Source: UBA6054 sp963975575 (GTDB taxonomy: Bacteria; Planctomycetota; Phycisphaerae; Phycisphaerales; UBA1924). Taken from it: 64,000 bases of DNA. The translations under genes were made by a program, and so were the position numbers. The DNA lies in NCBI GenBank assembly GCA_963975575.1, contig CAXBHL010000001.1, positions 496,001 through 560,000 of the forward strand, in the 5' to 3' direction. The notes beneath the pieces are model-generated. The model saw nothing but the letters and a program-made list of their open reading frames with translations, had not been told where the DNA came from and searched no databases. This document shows positions 8,219 through 16,415 of the stretch, piece by piece; the first letter of the stretch is position 1, and every line of letters begins with the position of its first letter.

Positions 8219-8902
8219 GTGCGCCGCAACCCACGCCGAGCCAGGAACCCACGGGCGACCGCCCCCGGCGGCTTCACCCTCATCGAGGCCTCGCTGGCCA
8301 CCGTCATCATCGGCGTCGGGGTCCTGGCGATGGTCGACGCCCAGAGCTCGTTCATCGTCTCGAACCAGTGGTCCTCCCACGCCGCCAGCGCCACCTTCCT
8401 CGCCAACGAGATCCGCGAGCTGACCCGCTCGCTGCCCAAGCACGACCCGGTCGTCGGGCTGTTCCTCGAGGACGACGACGAGGGCACGCCCGTGCTCTAC
8501 GGATGGGGCCCGGACGCGGGCGAGACCACGCTGGACGATTTCGACGACATCGACGATTTCGACGGCATCACCTTCTCCTTTATCGGGACCCCCGATCTGA
8601 ACAACGGCGACCTCCCCGGGCCCATCAACGCTTTCCGCGAGGTCATCCCGGCCCTGACGATCGGGGGCGACGAGACCAACGAGGCCATGTTCGGCTGGTC
8701 GCAGGCGGTGGTCGTGCGCAAGGTCCACCCCTTCGACTTCTCCGACGAGGTGGACGCGTCGTTCTTCGAGGCGGCGGACGGGCAGTTCCCGGGCCGCCGC
8801 GTGGATCAGTACCCCCTGCGGGTTTCGGTGCTGGTGTTCTACCAGGGCGCCAACGACATCGAGGCGACCCTTGTGACGGAAGTGACCTGGATCGTCCCCT
8901 GA
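8219..8902 (+). CDS. PilV-like pseudopilin
   Basis: A 227-residue minor pilin-like protein. The N-terminus is a short basic leader ending in PGG, then FTLIEASLATVIIGVGVLAM, which is a type III prepilin signal (cleavage after Gly, Phe+1, Glu+5) followed by the hydrophobic helix. The rest is unfamiliar and acidic, with the run EDDDEGT and the stretch DDFDDIDDFDG. The GTG at 8219 is chosen because GAGGAG lies 6 bases upstream; an in-frame ATG at 8165 would add an unlikely 18-residue extension. It lies between pilC and the large PilX-like gene, consistent with a minor-pilin cluster. Confidence 0.82.
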   Translation: MRRNPRRARNPRATAPGGFTLIEASLATVIIGVGVLAMVDAQSSFIVSNQWSSHAASATFLANEIRELTRSLPKHDPVVGLFLEDDDEGTPVLYGWGPDAGETTLDDFDDIDDFDGITFSFIGTPDLNNGDLPGPINAFREVIPALTIGGDETNEAMFGWSQAVVVRKVHPFDFSDEVDASFFEAADGQFPGRRVDQYPLRVSVLVFYQGANDIEATLVTEVTWIVP

Positions 8903-8924
8903 GCGGACGGTGGGAGATGGACCG

Positions 8925-11852
8925 ATGGCACGATTGACACGGACCCGGCCGGCACGGCGGAGCACGCGGCGGACGCTGCGCATCTCGCGGCGCGGCGTCG
9001 CGTCGGTGCTGGCCATGATGTTCCTGATCCTCTTCGGCTCGCTCGTGGCCGCGATGGCCGTCACGTCCACGGGCAACATCCGCACCGCGAGCATGCACCT
9101 GCACGTCATGCGGGCGATGAGCGCCGCCGAGACCGGGCTCGCCCTGGCCGAGCACCGGCTCCAGGAGGCCGCCGGCCGCTTCGTCGTGGCCGAGTCCGAC
9201 ATCGACGCGGCCATGAGCGCCGCCCTCTGGGCCGGCGATTCCGACACGATCGGCGCCTACGAGGTGCTCCCACCGCCCTCCGGCCACGCCGAGGACGCGC
9301 AGCCATCGGGTATCGCCGCCGCCCTGGTCAACATCCACGCGGCCGACGAGAACATCCTGGTCGGGGGCGAGTTCATCGCCGAGCCGACGATCTCCGGCGC
9401 ACCGGGAGGCGTGGACACCGGCGTCTACGCGGCCGAGAACTGGGTCTACACGCCCGCGCTGATGCTCGGCGCGTGGGACAACAACGACGGCAACCCGCCC
9501 CCCTCCTTCCAGATCCGCTACGCCCCGCTCGCCGGCGGCGAGTTCGTCCGGGTCATCGTCGAGGGCATCGTCTTCGACATGCAGCGCAATCAGCAGCCCA
9601 TCCGGCGCACCATCACGCGGGACTACCGCGTCGTCAAGCGCGTCGACCAGGCGATCATCGCCCACGCCCGCATCATGATCGGCAAAAACGTGTCGGTCGA
9701 GGGCGACCTGGGCGCCCGGTTTGATCAGGTCGAGTTCGAGAACGGCGACCCGTTGATCGTCCGTTCGGACTTCTACGGGCTCGACCCCGTCCTCGACCAG
9801 AAGATCGAGGAGTTCTGGGCGTCCCTGGCCACCAACGACGTCGACGGCGACAACCGCCTGCGCGTCGGCCACCCCATCGAGGGCCAGGGCATCCCGGTGG
9901 ACGACGACTTCGACGGCGACGGCGAGCTCGACGGTGCCTTCACCGACGCCACGCAGGACGGCTACCTCGACGATATGGACATCTTCATCCGCCACTACGA
10001 CAAGGACAACGACAACCGCGTGACCCTCTCGGCCGCGCTGATCGAAGGCACGCCCGCGGGCGACGCTATGCGAGAACCCGAGTTCGTCAACGAGGCGGGC
10101 GACCCCATCGACGACGAGCTCGCCCTGCTCATCGACGGCTCCCGCCCCGACCGCAACCGCAACGGCGTCTACGGCTGGGCCGATACCGACGGCGACGGCG
10201 TCTTCGACACCGCGGACGAGTTCCCGGTCGATTTCGACCCCGTGCTCGACGTCTTCCGGGACCGCGAGCTGGGCTGGCGCGACGGGTTCATCGACGCGCT
10301 CGATCAGTACGCGAAGATCGCCGGCGGGCTGCGATTCCGCGTCAACGCGTCCGACTGGGAAAACGCCCAGGGTCCCATCGGCGAGCGTCTGCAGGGCACC
10401 ATCCGCCCAGGCGCCGACAACGCCCCGCTGACCTTCAGCGCCAGCGACACCGATCTGCCCAACATCACCGCCGACAGCTTCGCCGACACCGAGAACGCCC
10501 TCATGGCGGCCGCCGACGGAACGGCGTTCTGGCAGCAGGCCGCCGACCAGCTCGGCGTGAGCATCGACCAGCTGGCCACCTGGGAGCTGACCGATAACCC
10601 CGGCGGGTCCGACGCGCCCTACTTCAGCCCCGTGTGGGACGACGCGAACCTCGACGGCCTCCCCGACAACCACGACTGGGCCTACTTCGAGAAGTCGCCC
10701 TACAACTCGCCGTCTTACTCGGACCTCTATTGGCGGCCCGTGTTCCGAAACCTGGTGTTCCGCAACGTGCAGATCCCCATGGGGCTCAACGCCCTCTTCG
10801 AGGACTGCACCTTCGTTGGGGCAACCTACGTCCGCTCCCATCCCCAGAACACCCACCCGATGTGGACCGAGTACGGCTCGAACACCCTCGACGCCGGCGG
10901 CCGCCCCACGCCCAAGTACGACCGCTACGTCTACGGCGACGACGCGTCCGAGACCGGGGCCAACGCGCCCGACTCGCTCCCGGACACCGCCAAGCCCCCG
11001 GCCGCGGTGGTGCTGATGACCGTGCCCGGAATCTCCCCCCTCGACACCGGCGACGTCCCGATGGACGAGATCGCCGCCTACGGCGCCAGCTACAACCTGC
11101 TGCCCGCGCCCCTGATCATCGGCGGCAACCGCGTGGTCGATTCCAAGAAGCACTCCAACAACATCCGCTTCCACGACTGCCTCTTCGTGGGCTCGATCGT
11201 GGCCGACACACCGGAAAACTACACCCAGGTCCGCAACAAGGTCCAGTTCACCGGGGCAACGCGCTTCACCACCGTCCACCCCGACGAGCCGGACAACGCC
11301 TATCTCAACCCCGACGCCGGCGACATGAACGACATCCTCAGCAGCTCCATGATGCTCCCCAACTATTCGGTGGACATCGGCAGCTTCAACAGCCCGCCGG
11401 AGCAGGACGTCCGCCTGCAGGGCGCCATCATCGCCGGCGTGCTCGACGCCCGGGGCAACACCGAGATCGTCGGCACGCTGCTGCTGACCTTCAACCCGGT
11501 CTACGGTGAGTTCCCGCTCGTCGACGTCTTCGGCAATCCAATCGGAAACCCCGCCGGCTTCAACGCCTCGCTGGGCTACTTCGGCCCCGACGACGGCGAC
11601 TTCGAATCGCTCAACCCGTGGGACCTTCCGGTCGTCGACGGCGTGCGCATCGTCGGCTGGGACACAAACGGCGACGGCCTGGCCGACGTCCCCTACACCG
11701 AGCCCCAGCCGGCCGGAAGCACCGCCGTGCCCTTCAACGGGTTCGGCAAGATCCGCCTGCGGTACGACCCCAACATGCGCATGCCCAGCGGCCTCATGCT
11801 GCCGCTCAAGGCCCTTCCCGTCTCCGGAACCTACAAGGAGGGCGCGATTTGA
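8925..11852 (+). CDS. very large PilX-like pilus-associated protein with Ca-binding-type repeats
   Basis: A 975-residue protein. The N-terminus is basic, followed by VASVLAMMFLILFGSLVAAMAV and then MSAAETGLALAEHRL, the pattern of PilX/GspK-like minor pilins that lack the prepilin phenylalanine. The remainder is exported by inference and contains many DxDxDG-type motifs that resemble dockerin/EF-hand calcium loops: NDVDGDNRL, DFDGDGELDG, DKDNDNRVT, DRNRNGVYG, ADTDGDGVFD, DANLDGLPDN and DTNGDGLAD. Typical PilX proteins are under 250 residues, so this is an exceptionally enlarged form. A GTG at 8910 is an alternative start; ATG 8925 has a GGGAG nine bases upstream. Its stop overlaps the next gene in a TTGA junction. 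Confidence 0.75.
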   Translation: MARLTRTRPARRSTRRTLRISRRGVASVLAMMFLILFGSLVAAMAVTSTGNIRTASMHLHVMRAMSAAETGLALAEHRLQEAAGRFVVAESDIDAAMSAALWAGDSDTIGAYEVLPPPSGHAEDAQPSGIAAALVNIHAADENILVGGEFIAEPTISGAPGGVDTGVYAAENWVYTPALMLGAWDNNDGNPPPSFQIRYAPLAGGEFVRVIVEGIVFDMQRNQQPIRRTITRDYRVVKRVDQAIIAHARIMIGKNVSVEGDLGARFDQVEFENGDPLIVRSDFYGLDPVLDQKIEEFWASLATNDVDGDNRLRVGHPIEGQGIPVDDDFDGDGELDGAFTDATQDGYLDDMDIFIRHYDKDNDNRVTLSAALIEGTPAGDAMREPEFVNEAGDPIDDELALLIDGSRPDRNRNGVYGWADTDGDGVFDTADEFPVDFDPVLDVFRDRELGWRDGFIDALDQYAKIAGGLRFRVNASDWENAQGPIGERLQGTIRPGADNAPLTFSASDTDLPNITADSFADTENALMAAADGTAFWQQAADQLGVSIDQLATWELTDNPGGSDAPYFSPVWDDANLDGLPDNHDWAYFEKSPYNSPSYSDLYWRPVFRNLVFRNVQIPMGLNALFEDCTFVGATYVRSHPQNTHPMWTEYGSNTLDAGGRPTPKYDRYVYGDDASETGANAPDSLPDTAKPPAAVVLMTVPGISPLDTGDVPMDEIAAYGASYNLLPAPLIIGGNRVVDSKKHSNNIRFHDCLFVGSIVADTPENYTQVRNKVQFTGATRFTTVHPDEPDNAYLNPDAGDMNDILSSSMMLPNYSVDIGSFNSPPEQDVRLQGAIIAGVLDARGNTEIVGTLLLTFNPVYGEFPLVDVFGNPIGNPAGFNASLGYFGPDDGDFESLNPWDLPVVDGVRIVGWDTNGDGLADVPYTEPQPAGSTAVPFNGFGKIRLRYDPNMRMPSGLMLPLKALPVSGTYKEGAI

Positions 11853-12460
11853 AACGCTCCATCAGAATGTCCCGCAAGGCCTTCTCGCTCGTCGAGGTGC
11901 TGATCGCGCTGACCATCACCGCCACGCTGCTCACCGCGACCATGGCCGCGCTGGACGCGAGTTTCAAGAGCTACAAGGCCAACTCGGAGAGCGCCTCGAC
12001 CAACGTCGTCGCACGCATCGTCATGCAGCGGCTGACCGCCATGGTCCGCACCGGCGAATCTTTCGGCCCTTACCCGGCCAATCCCATCACCACGCCCACG
12101 ATCCAGAGCAACTGGATCGAGTTCGTCTCGTACCGAGATCCCGCCCAGGGGATCGAGCGTATCACCCGGCTCGAGCGCCGCGACGGGGACGAAGACACCG
12201 GCCCGTTCGAACTCTGGTACACCATCTCCACCTTCATCGACGGCGAGTTCGACAACGTGCAGGAGTCGCCGCTGCTGACCGGCCTGAACGATGTTGTCTT
12301 TGACATGGAGTACGACGTCGGCCCCCGCCTGCGCCGCGTGACGATCGACCTGATCATCCAGCCGATGAACGACGGCGACGCCGCCATCGGCGTCGGCCGG
12401 CTCGAGACGCCCACCATCCGGCTCGTGACCTCCGCATCGCCCCGCGTGTACGACGAGTAA
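11849..12460 (+). CDS. PilW-like pseudopilin
   Basis: A 203-residue pilin-like protein with the signal SRKAFSLVEVLIALTITATLL (Glu+5 conserved, charged leader), typical of type IV minor pilins and type II pseudopilins. The start is taken as TTG 11849, which overlaps the previous TGA (TTGA) and has a perfect AGGAGG seven bases upstream (11836-11841). The ATG at 11867 would also leave an intact prepilin signal but has no ribosome site. The C-terminal half is a beta-rich domain of unknown role. It is the last gene of the pilT-pilC-pilin operon. Confidence 0.8.
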   Translation: MKRSIRMSRKAFSLVEVLIALTITATLLTATMAALDASFKSYKANSESASTNVVARIVMQRLTAMVRTGESFGPYPANPITTPTIQSNWIEFVSYRDPAQGIERITRLERRDGDEDTGPFELWYTISTFIDGEFDNVQESPLLTGLNDVVFDMEYDVGPRLRRVTIDLIIQPMNDGDAAIGVGRLETPTIRLVTSASPRVYDE

Positions 12461-12467
12461 TCAGGCT

Positions 12468-13391
12468 TCAGGGCTCCGAGCGCAGCCGCTCGATCTCCGC
12501 CGGGATGAGCCCCGCCAGGTCCTGCGGCGTCATGCCGCCGGTCGCCCCGCTCGCCCGCGCCCACGCCTCGCCCGCCGCCGCATGGGCCTGCACCCCGGCC
12601 TGCACCCGCCCGAACAGGTCGCCTCCCGTGGCCCCACCCGCGGTCCACCCGGCCGCCAGCCCGCCGATCACCCCCGCCAGCACGTCGCCCGTTCCTCCCG
12701 TCCCCAGGCACGGGTGGCCGGCCCGGCACACCCACGCACGCAGGCCGTCGGAGACCACCGTCCCCGCGCCCTTGAGCACCACGACGCACCCCAGCCGCCG
12801 GGCCATCGCCACGCAGGCGTCCGTCCGTTCGTCCCCGGTGCCCGCCGGGTCACCGCGGATCGACAGCGCGTCCATCAGTCGGCGGGCCTCGCCCGGGTGC
12901 GGCGTGAGCACCAAGGTCGCCCGGACGTCGCGCCAGAACTCCGGCAACTCACAGAGGATGTTCAGCCCGTCCGCGTCCAGCACCGCCGGCGCGTCCTCCT
13001 GCAGGACCGTCCGCAGCACGACCGCCCGCGCGCCGTCCGACCGGCCCAGGCCGGGCCCGACCACCAGCGCATCGCTCACGCCCGCCAGCTCGTCGAACCG
13101 CTCGGCGCTCCCGCTCGCGGACAGTCCGCCCCGATCGTCCGTCGGCAGCGCCAGACCCGTGGCGAACGGCGCCAGCGTGAGCACCGCGTCGATGATCGCA
13201 CCCGGGGCCGCGATCTTCACCAGCCCGCACCCCGCCCGGACCGCCCCCAGAGCGGCCAGCGCGGGGGCGCCCACCATGCGCGGGTCGCTGCCGGCGCAGC
13301 CGCCCACCACGCCCACGCGTCCGAACGTGCCCTTGTGCCCGTCCGCCGGACGCGGGGGCAGCGTCGGGATGGATTCCACGGTCTCGTGCAT
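12468..13391 (-). CDS. nnrD: ADP-dependent NAD(P)H-hydrate dehydratase
   Basis: It repairs damaged NADH/NADPH by dehydrating the S-hydrate, with ADP as cosubstrate. The 307-residue protein is a ribokinase-like fold with GRVGVVGGCAGS near the N-terminus, ALVVGPGLGRSDGAR, the VLDADGLN segment, LTPHPGEA, and the nucleotide motif GTGGTGDVLAGVIGGLAAG. In many bacteria it is fused to the epimerase; here the epimerase nnrE is a separate gene about 11 kb away. It is transcribed divergently from tatD with only 22 bases between the two start codons. Its ATG lies 6 bases after a TAGGAT box and has no Shine-Dalgarno. Confidence 0.92.
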   Translation of the reverse strand: MHETVESIPTLPPRPADGHKGTFGRVGVVGGCAGSDPRMVGAPALAALGAVRAGCGLVKIAAPGAIIDAVLTLAPFATGLALPTDDRGGLSASGSAERFDELAGVSDALVVGPGLGRSDGARAVVLRTVLQEDAPAVLDADGLNILCELPEFWRDVRATLVLTPHPGEARRLMDALSIRGDPAGTGDERTDACVAMARRLGCVVVLKGAGTVVSDGLRAWVCRAGHPCLGTGGTGDVLAGVIGGLAAGWTAGGATGGDLFGRVQAGVQAHAAAGEAWARASGATGGMTPQDLAGLIPAEIERLRSEP

Positions 13392-13397
13392 CGCCGG

Positions 13398-13403
13398 ATC
13401 CTA
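13398..13403 (-). promoter_or_regulatory. -10-like TAGGAT for nnrD, leaderless spacing
   Basis: On the minus strand TAGGAT ends 6 bases before the nnrD ATG. It shares two bases (13402-13403) with the opposite TATATT box of tatD, so the two promoters overlap. Confidence 0.6.
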
Positions 13404-13407
13404 TATT
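13402..13407 (+). promoter_or_regulatory. -10-like TATATT for tatD, leaderless spacing
   Basis: TATATT ends 6 bases before GTG 13414, with no Shine-Dalgarno. It overlaps the divergent TAGGAT box of nnrD. Confidence 0.6.
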
Positions 13408-13413
13408 CCCCGC

Positions 13414-14235
13414 GTGATCGACACGCACTGCCACCTGACCTTCCCTGAATACGCCGGTCGCATCGATGAGGTGATGGCCGATGCCGCCCGCGTGGGCGTG
13501 ACCGGCGCCATCACCATCGCCACCGACTCGCAGGACAGCCAGGCCGCCCTCATGCTGGCCGAGAGCCACCCCGGCATCTGGTGCGCCGCCGGCGTCCACC
13601 CGTTGTACTCGGACCAGGAGCCGCACGACTGGGCCGCCATCCGACGCGTCGCCGCCCACCCCAGGTGCGTCGCCTTCGGAGAACTCGGACTGGACAACCA
13701 CCACGGGCGCCCGCCGCGTCCGATCCAGGACCGCGTGCTGGCCGAGGAGATCGCCTTTATCGAGTCCTGCATCGCCGACGGCATCGACCGCCCGATCGTC
13801 ATCCACTGCCGCCGCGCGGTCGAGGACCTGCTGCCCATCCTCCGCGCCAGCACCATCCGGCCCGAGCGGTTCGTGTTCCACTGCTTCACCGAGCCGCCCG
13901 AGCACGCCCGGATGGTGCTCGACTTCGGCGCGTCGATCTCCTTCACGGGCGTGGTGACGTACAAGAACGCCCGCGACGTCGCCGCGTCCGCCGTTCTGGT
14001 CCCCGAAGACCGCATCATGGTCGAGACCGATGCGCCCTTCCTTTCGCCCGAACCCGTTCGCGGAAAGCGGCCCTGCATGCCGGCCTACGCCCGCCTGACC
14101 GCCGAGCACATCGCCCGCCTCCGCGGCGTGCCCTTCGCCGATTTCCACCGCACCATCGACGCCAACACCGCGCGTTTCTTCGGCATCGACGTGCCCGCCC
14201 CGGTGCCGGGCGCGCTGGAGGCCGCCGTCGCATGA
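13414..14235 (+). CDS. tatD: TatD-family metal-dependent hydrolase (DNase)
   Basis: A 273-residue TIM-barrel enzyme of the TatD/YchF-type amidohydrolases; family members are 3'-5' DNases. The metal site residues are visible: IDTHCHL at the N-terminus (HxH), the Glu in AFGELGLDNH, the His in VIHCRRA, HCFTEP and the final Asp in VETDAPFLSPEP. The RGKRPCMPAY segment is also characteristic. The open frame runs upstream into nnrD, but the GTG at 13414 gives the exact family N-terminus and follows a TATATT box by 6 bases. Its stop overlaps lgt by ATGA, so the two are translationally coupled. Confidence 0.93.
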   Translation: MIDTHCHLTFPEYAGRIDEVMADAARVGVTGAITIATDSQDSQAALMLAESHPGIWCAAGVHPLYSDQEPHDWAAIRRVAAHPRCVAFGELGLDNHHGRPPRPIQDRVLAEEIAFIESCIADGIDRPIVIHCRRAVEDLLPILRASTIRPERFVFHCFTEPPEHARMVLDFGASISFTGVVTYKNARDVAASAVLVPEDRIMVETDAPFLSPEPVRGKRPCMPAYARLTAEHIARLRGVPFADFHRTIDANTARFFGIDVPAPVPGALEAAVA

Positions 14236-15323
14236 GCACGCTCGCCCAGCAGGCTACGTCCAATCTCGGCGGGTGGACGCACCACATCTCGCCCGTGGCG
14301 ATCGACCTGTTCGGCGCCTTCTCGATCCGCTGGTACGGGCTGAGCTACCTCGCCGGATTCGCCGCCGCGTACCTGCTCCTCCGCCTGCTCGCCGCCCGCG
14401 GCGCGACCCGCATCCCCAAGGACCGCGCCCTCGACGCGATCCTGACGCTGATCGTCGGCGTGGTGGTGGGGGGGCGTCTCGGCTACGTGCTGCTCTACGA
14501 GCCAAGGCTGCTCGGGCTGGTCGACGGCTTCCCGTTCTGGGGGGTGCTGGCGGTCAACCGGGGCGGCATGGCCTCGCACGGCGGCATCGTCGGCGTGATG
14601 CTGGCCGCCTGGAAACTCAGCCGCGGCTTCAAGCAGCCCGACGGCACCGTCGTCGGCCGCTGCCCGCCCATGCACGCCATGGACGTCTGCACCCTCATCG
14701 CCCCCGCCGGTCTGCTCTTCGGGCGGCTGGCCAACTTCATAAACGGCGAACTGCTCGGCAAAATTGTCGCGCTCCCCGGTCAGCACGCCCCCTGGTTCGC
14801 CGTGCGATATCCGCAGGAAATCCTCTCCGAACCGGACGATCGCCTCGCGCAGACGCCCGAGCAGACGGCCGCCATCCAGCGGCTCGCGTCGGACTTCGCC
14901 CTGCCCGGCGAGACGTGGTTCGCGGGGTACGAACGGCTGCTCGCCGCGGTCCAGCGGGGTGACGCCGCGGCCCGTGCCGCCATCGAACCGCTGATCAGCG
15001 CGCGCCATCCCACCCAGCTTTACCAGGCCGCGATCGAGGGGCTCGTCGTGGGGGTGGTGGTGTGGGCGATCGCCGCCAAGCCGCGCAAGCCCGGCGTCAT
15101 CGGCGCCTGGTTCCTCATTGTCTACGCGGCCGGCCGCGTGGCGATGGACTTCGTCCGCCTGCCCGACGCGGGTGTCACGCAGTTCGGCCCGCTCACACGG
15201 GGCCAGGTCTACTCGCTGCTCATGCTGCTCGCCGGCGTTGCGGTGCTGGTGTTCGCCTCCGCCCGGTCCGCCGACCGGGTCTCGGGCGGCTGGCTCCGCC
15301 CCGGGCCACCCCCACCGAACTGA
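14232..15323 (+). CDS. lgt: prolipoprotein diacylglyceryl transferase
   Basis: An inner-membrane enzyme that moves diacylglycerol from phosphatidylglycerol to the lipobox cysteine of lipoproteins. The 363-residue protein has about seven membrane segments, the SHGGIVGVMLAAW segment and the Lgt signature GRLANFINGELLGK with the essential Arg and Glu. HPTQLYQAAIEG is the conserved C-terminal motif. A hydrophilic insertion of about 70 residues (QTPEQTAAIQRLASDFALPG and following) between the signature and the HPTQLY motif makes it longer than the usual 270-300 residues. The ATG overlaps the tatD stop by four bases. Its targets include the lipoproteins encoded nearby. Confidence 0.95.
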   Translation: MSTLAQQATSNLGGWTHHISPVAIDLFGAFSIRWYGLSYLAGFAAAYLLLRLLAARGATRIPKDRALDAILTLIVGVVVGGRLGYVLLYEPRLLGLVDGFPFWGVLAVNRGGMASHGGIVGVMLAAWKLSRGFKQPDGTVVGRCPPMHAMDVCTLIAPAGLLFGRLANFINGELLGKIVALPGQHAPWFAVRYPQEILSEPDDRLAQTPEQTAAIQRLASDFALPGETWFAGYERLLAAVQRGDAAARAAIEPLISARHPTQLYQAAIEGLVVGVVVWAIAAKPRKPGVIGAWFLIVYAAGRVAMDFVRLPDAGVTQFGPLTRGQVYSLLMLLAGVAVLVFASARSADRVSGGWLRPGPPPPN

Positions 15324-15324
15324 G

Positions 15325-16365
15325 TCACGCCGCGGGCCCGCTCCGTTCCGGCTCGGCACGGTCCCGCCCCAGGCGCGATATCAGCATCGTGGCGCCGAAG
15401 CCGGCGAGCGCCAGCAGCACGCTCCCGCCCGCCTGGCCGACCGACGGCCGATAGGCCCGCTGGGACCAGTCCTTCGCTCCGCTCGGATCGGTCATCTCCG
15501 CCAGATTCTCCTCGGTGACCAGCGTGCCCTTGATCGTGTCGCCGACTTCCGGCGGCACACCGGCGCGGAACGGGTACAGCCCCGCCGGAGCCGCGATCAG
15601 AAGCCCCAGCAGCACGCCCAGCGTCGGACGCTCGTAGCGGTGCATGACCCACTTGAGCAGATTCGCCACCCCCGCGATGCCCGCCAGCACGCCCAGTCCG
15701 ACCGGGATCACCACCGACATCTGGGCGAGCACGCCGGAAACGTCCCCGCCCGTCAACGCCGAGATCGTGTCCTTGATCGCCGCGATGATCGGCTCGTACT
15801 GCCCGAGCAGCAGCAGCAGGAACGCGCCCGAAACGCCCGGCAGGATCATCGCCCCGGCCGCGGCCGCCCCGCCCACGAACAGCCCCAGCGGCCCGCCCAA
15901 CGCGGCCTGGCCGGTCCCCGCCTCCTGCAGCACCACCAGCCCCGCCATCACCGCCGCGCCCCCGACCGCCCCGAGCACCACGTCGCGACGCACCGGGTGA
16001 GCCAGTTTCCACAAGATCGGCGCCCCACCCAGCGTCAGACCGATGAACAGCGAGTACATCACCCAGCGGTGCTCCACGAGCGACCAGTGGATCACCCTCG
16101 CCAGCCCGCCCACCGACAGAGCCGCGCCGAGCACGATCACGCCCAGCAGCAGCACCGCGGACCGGGAGAACCGCAGGCGGGTCACGTCCGACACCGCGTC
16201 GATGAACCGCCGGTACACCCCGCAGGCCACCAGCATTGTCCCTCCGGAGATACCCGGGACCAGGTTCGCCAGCCCCATCATCACGCCCGCCAGCAGCGCA
16301 CGAACCACCGGGACCGGGGTGCCGGGAACGGGCGTCGGATCAGTCGGCGGCGTGTTTGGGGGCAT
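15325..16365 (-). CDS. DUF368 membrane protein (PopT-type polyprenyl-phosphate translocase family)
   Basis: A polytopic 346-residue inner-membrane protein. The N-terminal motif GLANLVPGISGGTMLV and the repeated MILPGVSGAFLLLLLGQYE identify DUF368. Members of this family have been reported to recycle undecaprenyl phosphate across the membrane (PopT), which would suit a genome stretch rich in cell-wall and polysaccharide genes; for this protein it is inference. About nine hydrophobic segments are present. A hydrophilic stretch near the C-terminus (VTEENLAEMTDPSG) precedes the last helix. The start ATG has an AGGA six bases upstream. It is convergent with lgt, one base apart, and divergent from the lipoprotein gene. 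Confidence 0.82.
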   Translation of the reverse strand: MPPNTPPTDPTPVPGTPVPVVRALLAGVMMGLANLVPGISGGTMLVACGVYRRFIDAVSDVTRLRFSRSAVLLLGVIVLGAALSVGGLARVIHWSLVEHRWVMYSLFIGLTLGGAPILWKLAHPVRRDVVLGAVGGAAVMAGLVVLQEAGTGQAALGGPLGLFVGGAAAAGAMILPGVSGAFLLLLLGQYEPIIAAIKDTISALTGGDVSGVLAQMSVVIPVGLGVLAGIAGVANLLKWVMHRYERPTLGVLLGLLIAAPAGLYPFRAGVPPEVGDTIKGTLVTEENLAEMTDPSGAKDWSQRAYRPSVGQAGGSVLLALAGFGATMLISRLGRDRAEPERSGPAA

Positions 16366-16401
16366 GGGCGGTCCTGAAAAGGCATCGGGGCGGGGTCGGA
16401 A

Positions 16402-16407
16402 ACCGTA
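16402..16407 (-). promoter_or_regulatory. -10-like TACGGT for the DUF368 gene
   Basis: On the minus strand TACGGT lies 36 bases before the DUF368 ATG, leaving a short leader with AGGA. It overlaps the opposite TATCAT box of the lipoprotein gene by two bases. Confidence 0.4.
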
Positions 16408-16411
16408 TCAT
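16406..16411 (+). promoter_or_regulatory. -10-like TATCAT for the lipoprotein hydrolase gene
   Basis: TATCAT ends 4 bases before ATG 16416 and 7 bases before the next codon, GTG 16419. Either start would make the mRNA leaderless or nearly so. There is no Shine-Dalgarno. Confidence 0.5.
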
Positions 16412-16415
16412 CGGC

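Noticed and set aside
8643..11279. An 878-codon open frame on the minus strand across the PilX-like gene
   Set aside because: Val/Gly/Asp-rich with no motif, antisense to a gene with pilin and calcium-type motifs; it is a codon-bias shadow.
12505..13413. N-terminal extension of TatD into nnrD
   Set aside because: TatD homology starts exactly at GTG 13414 and the extension is the antisense of nnrD.
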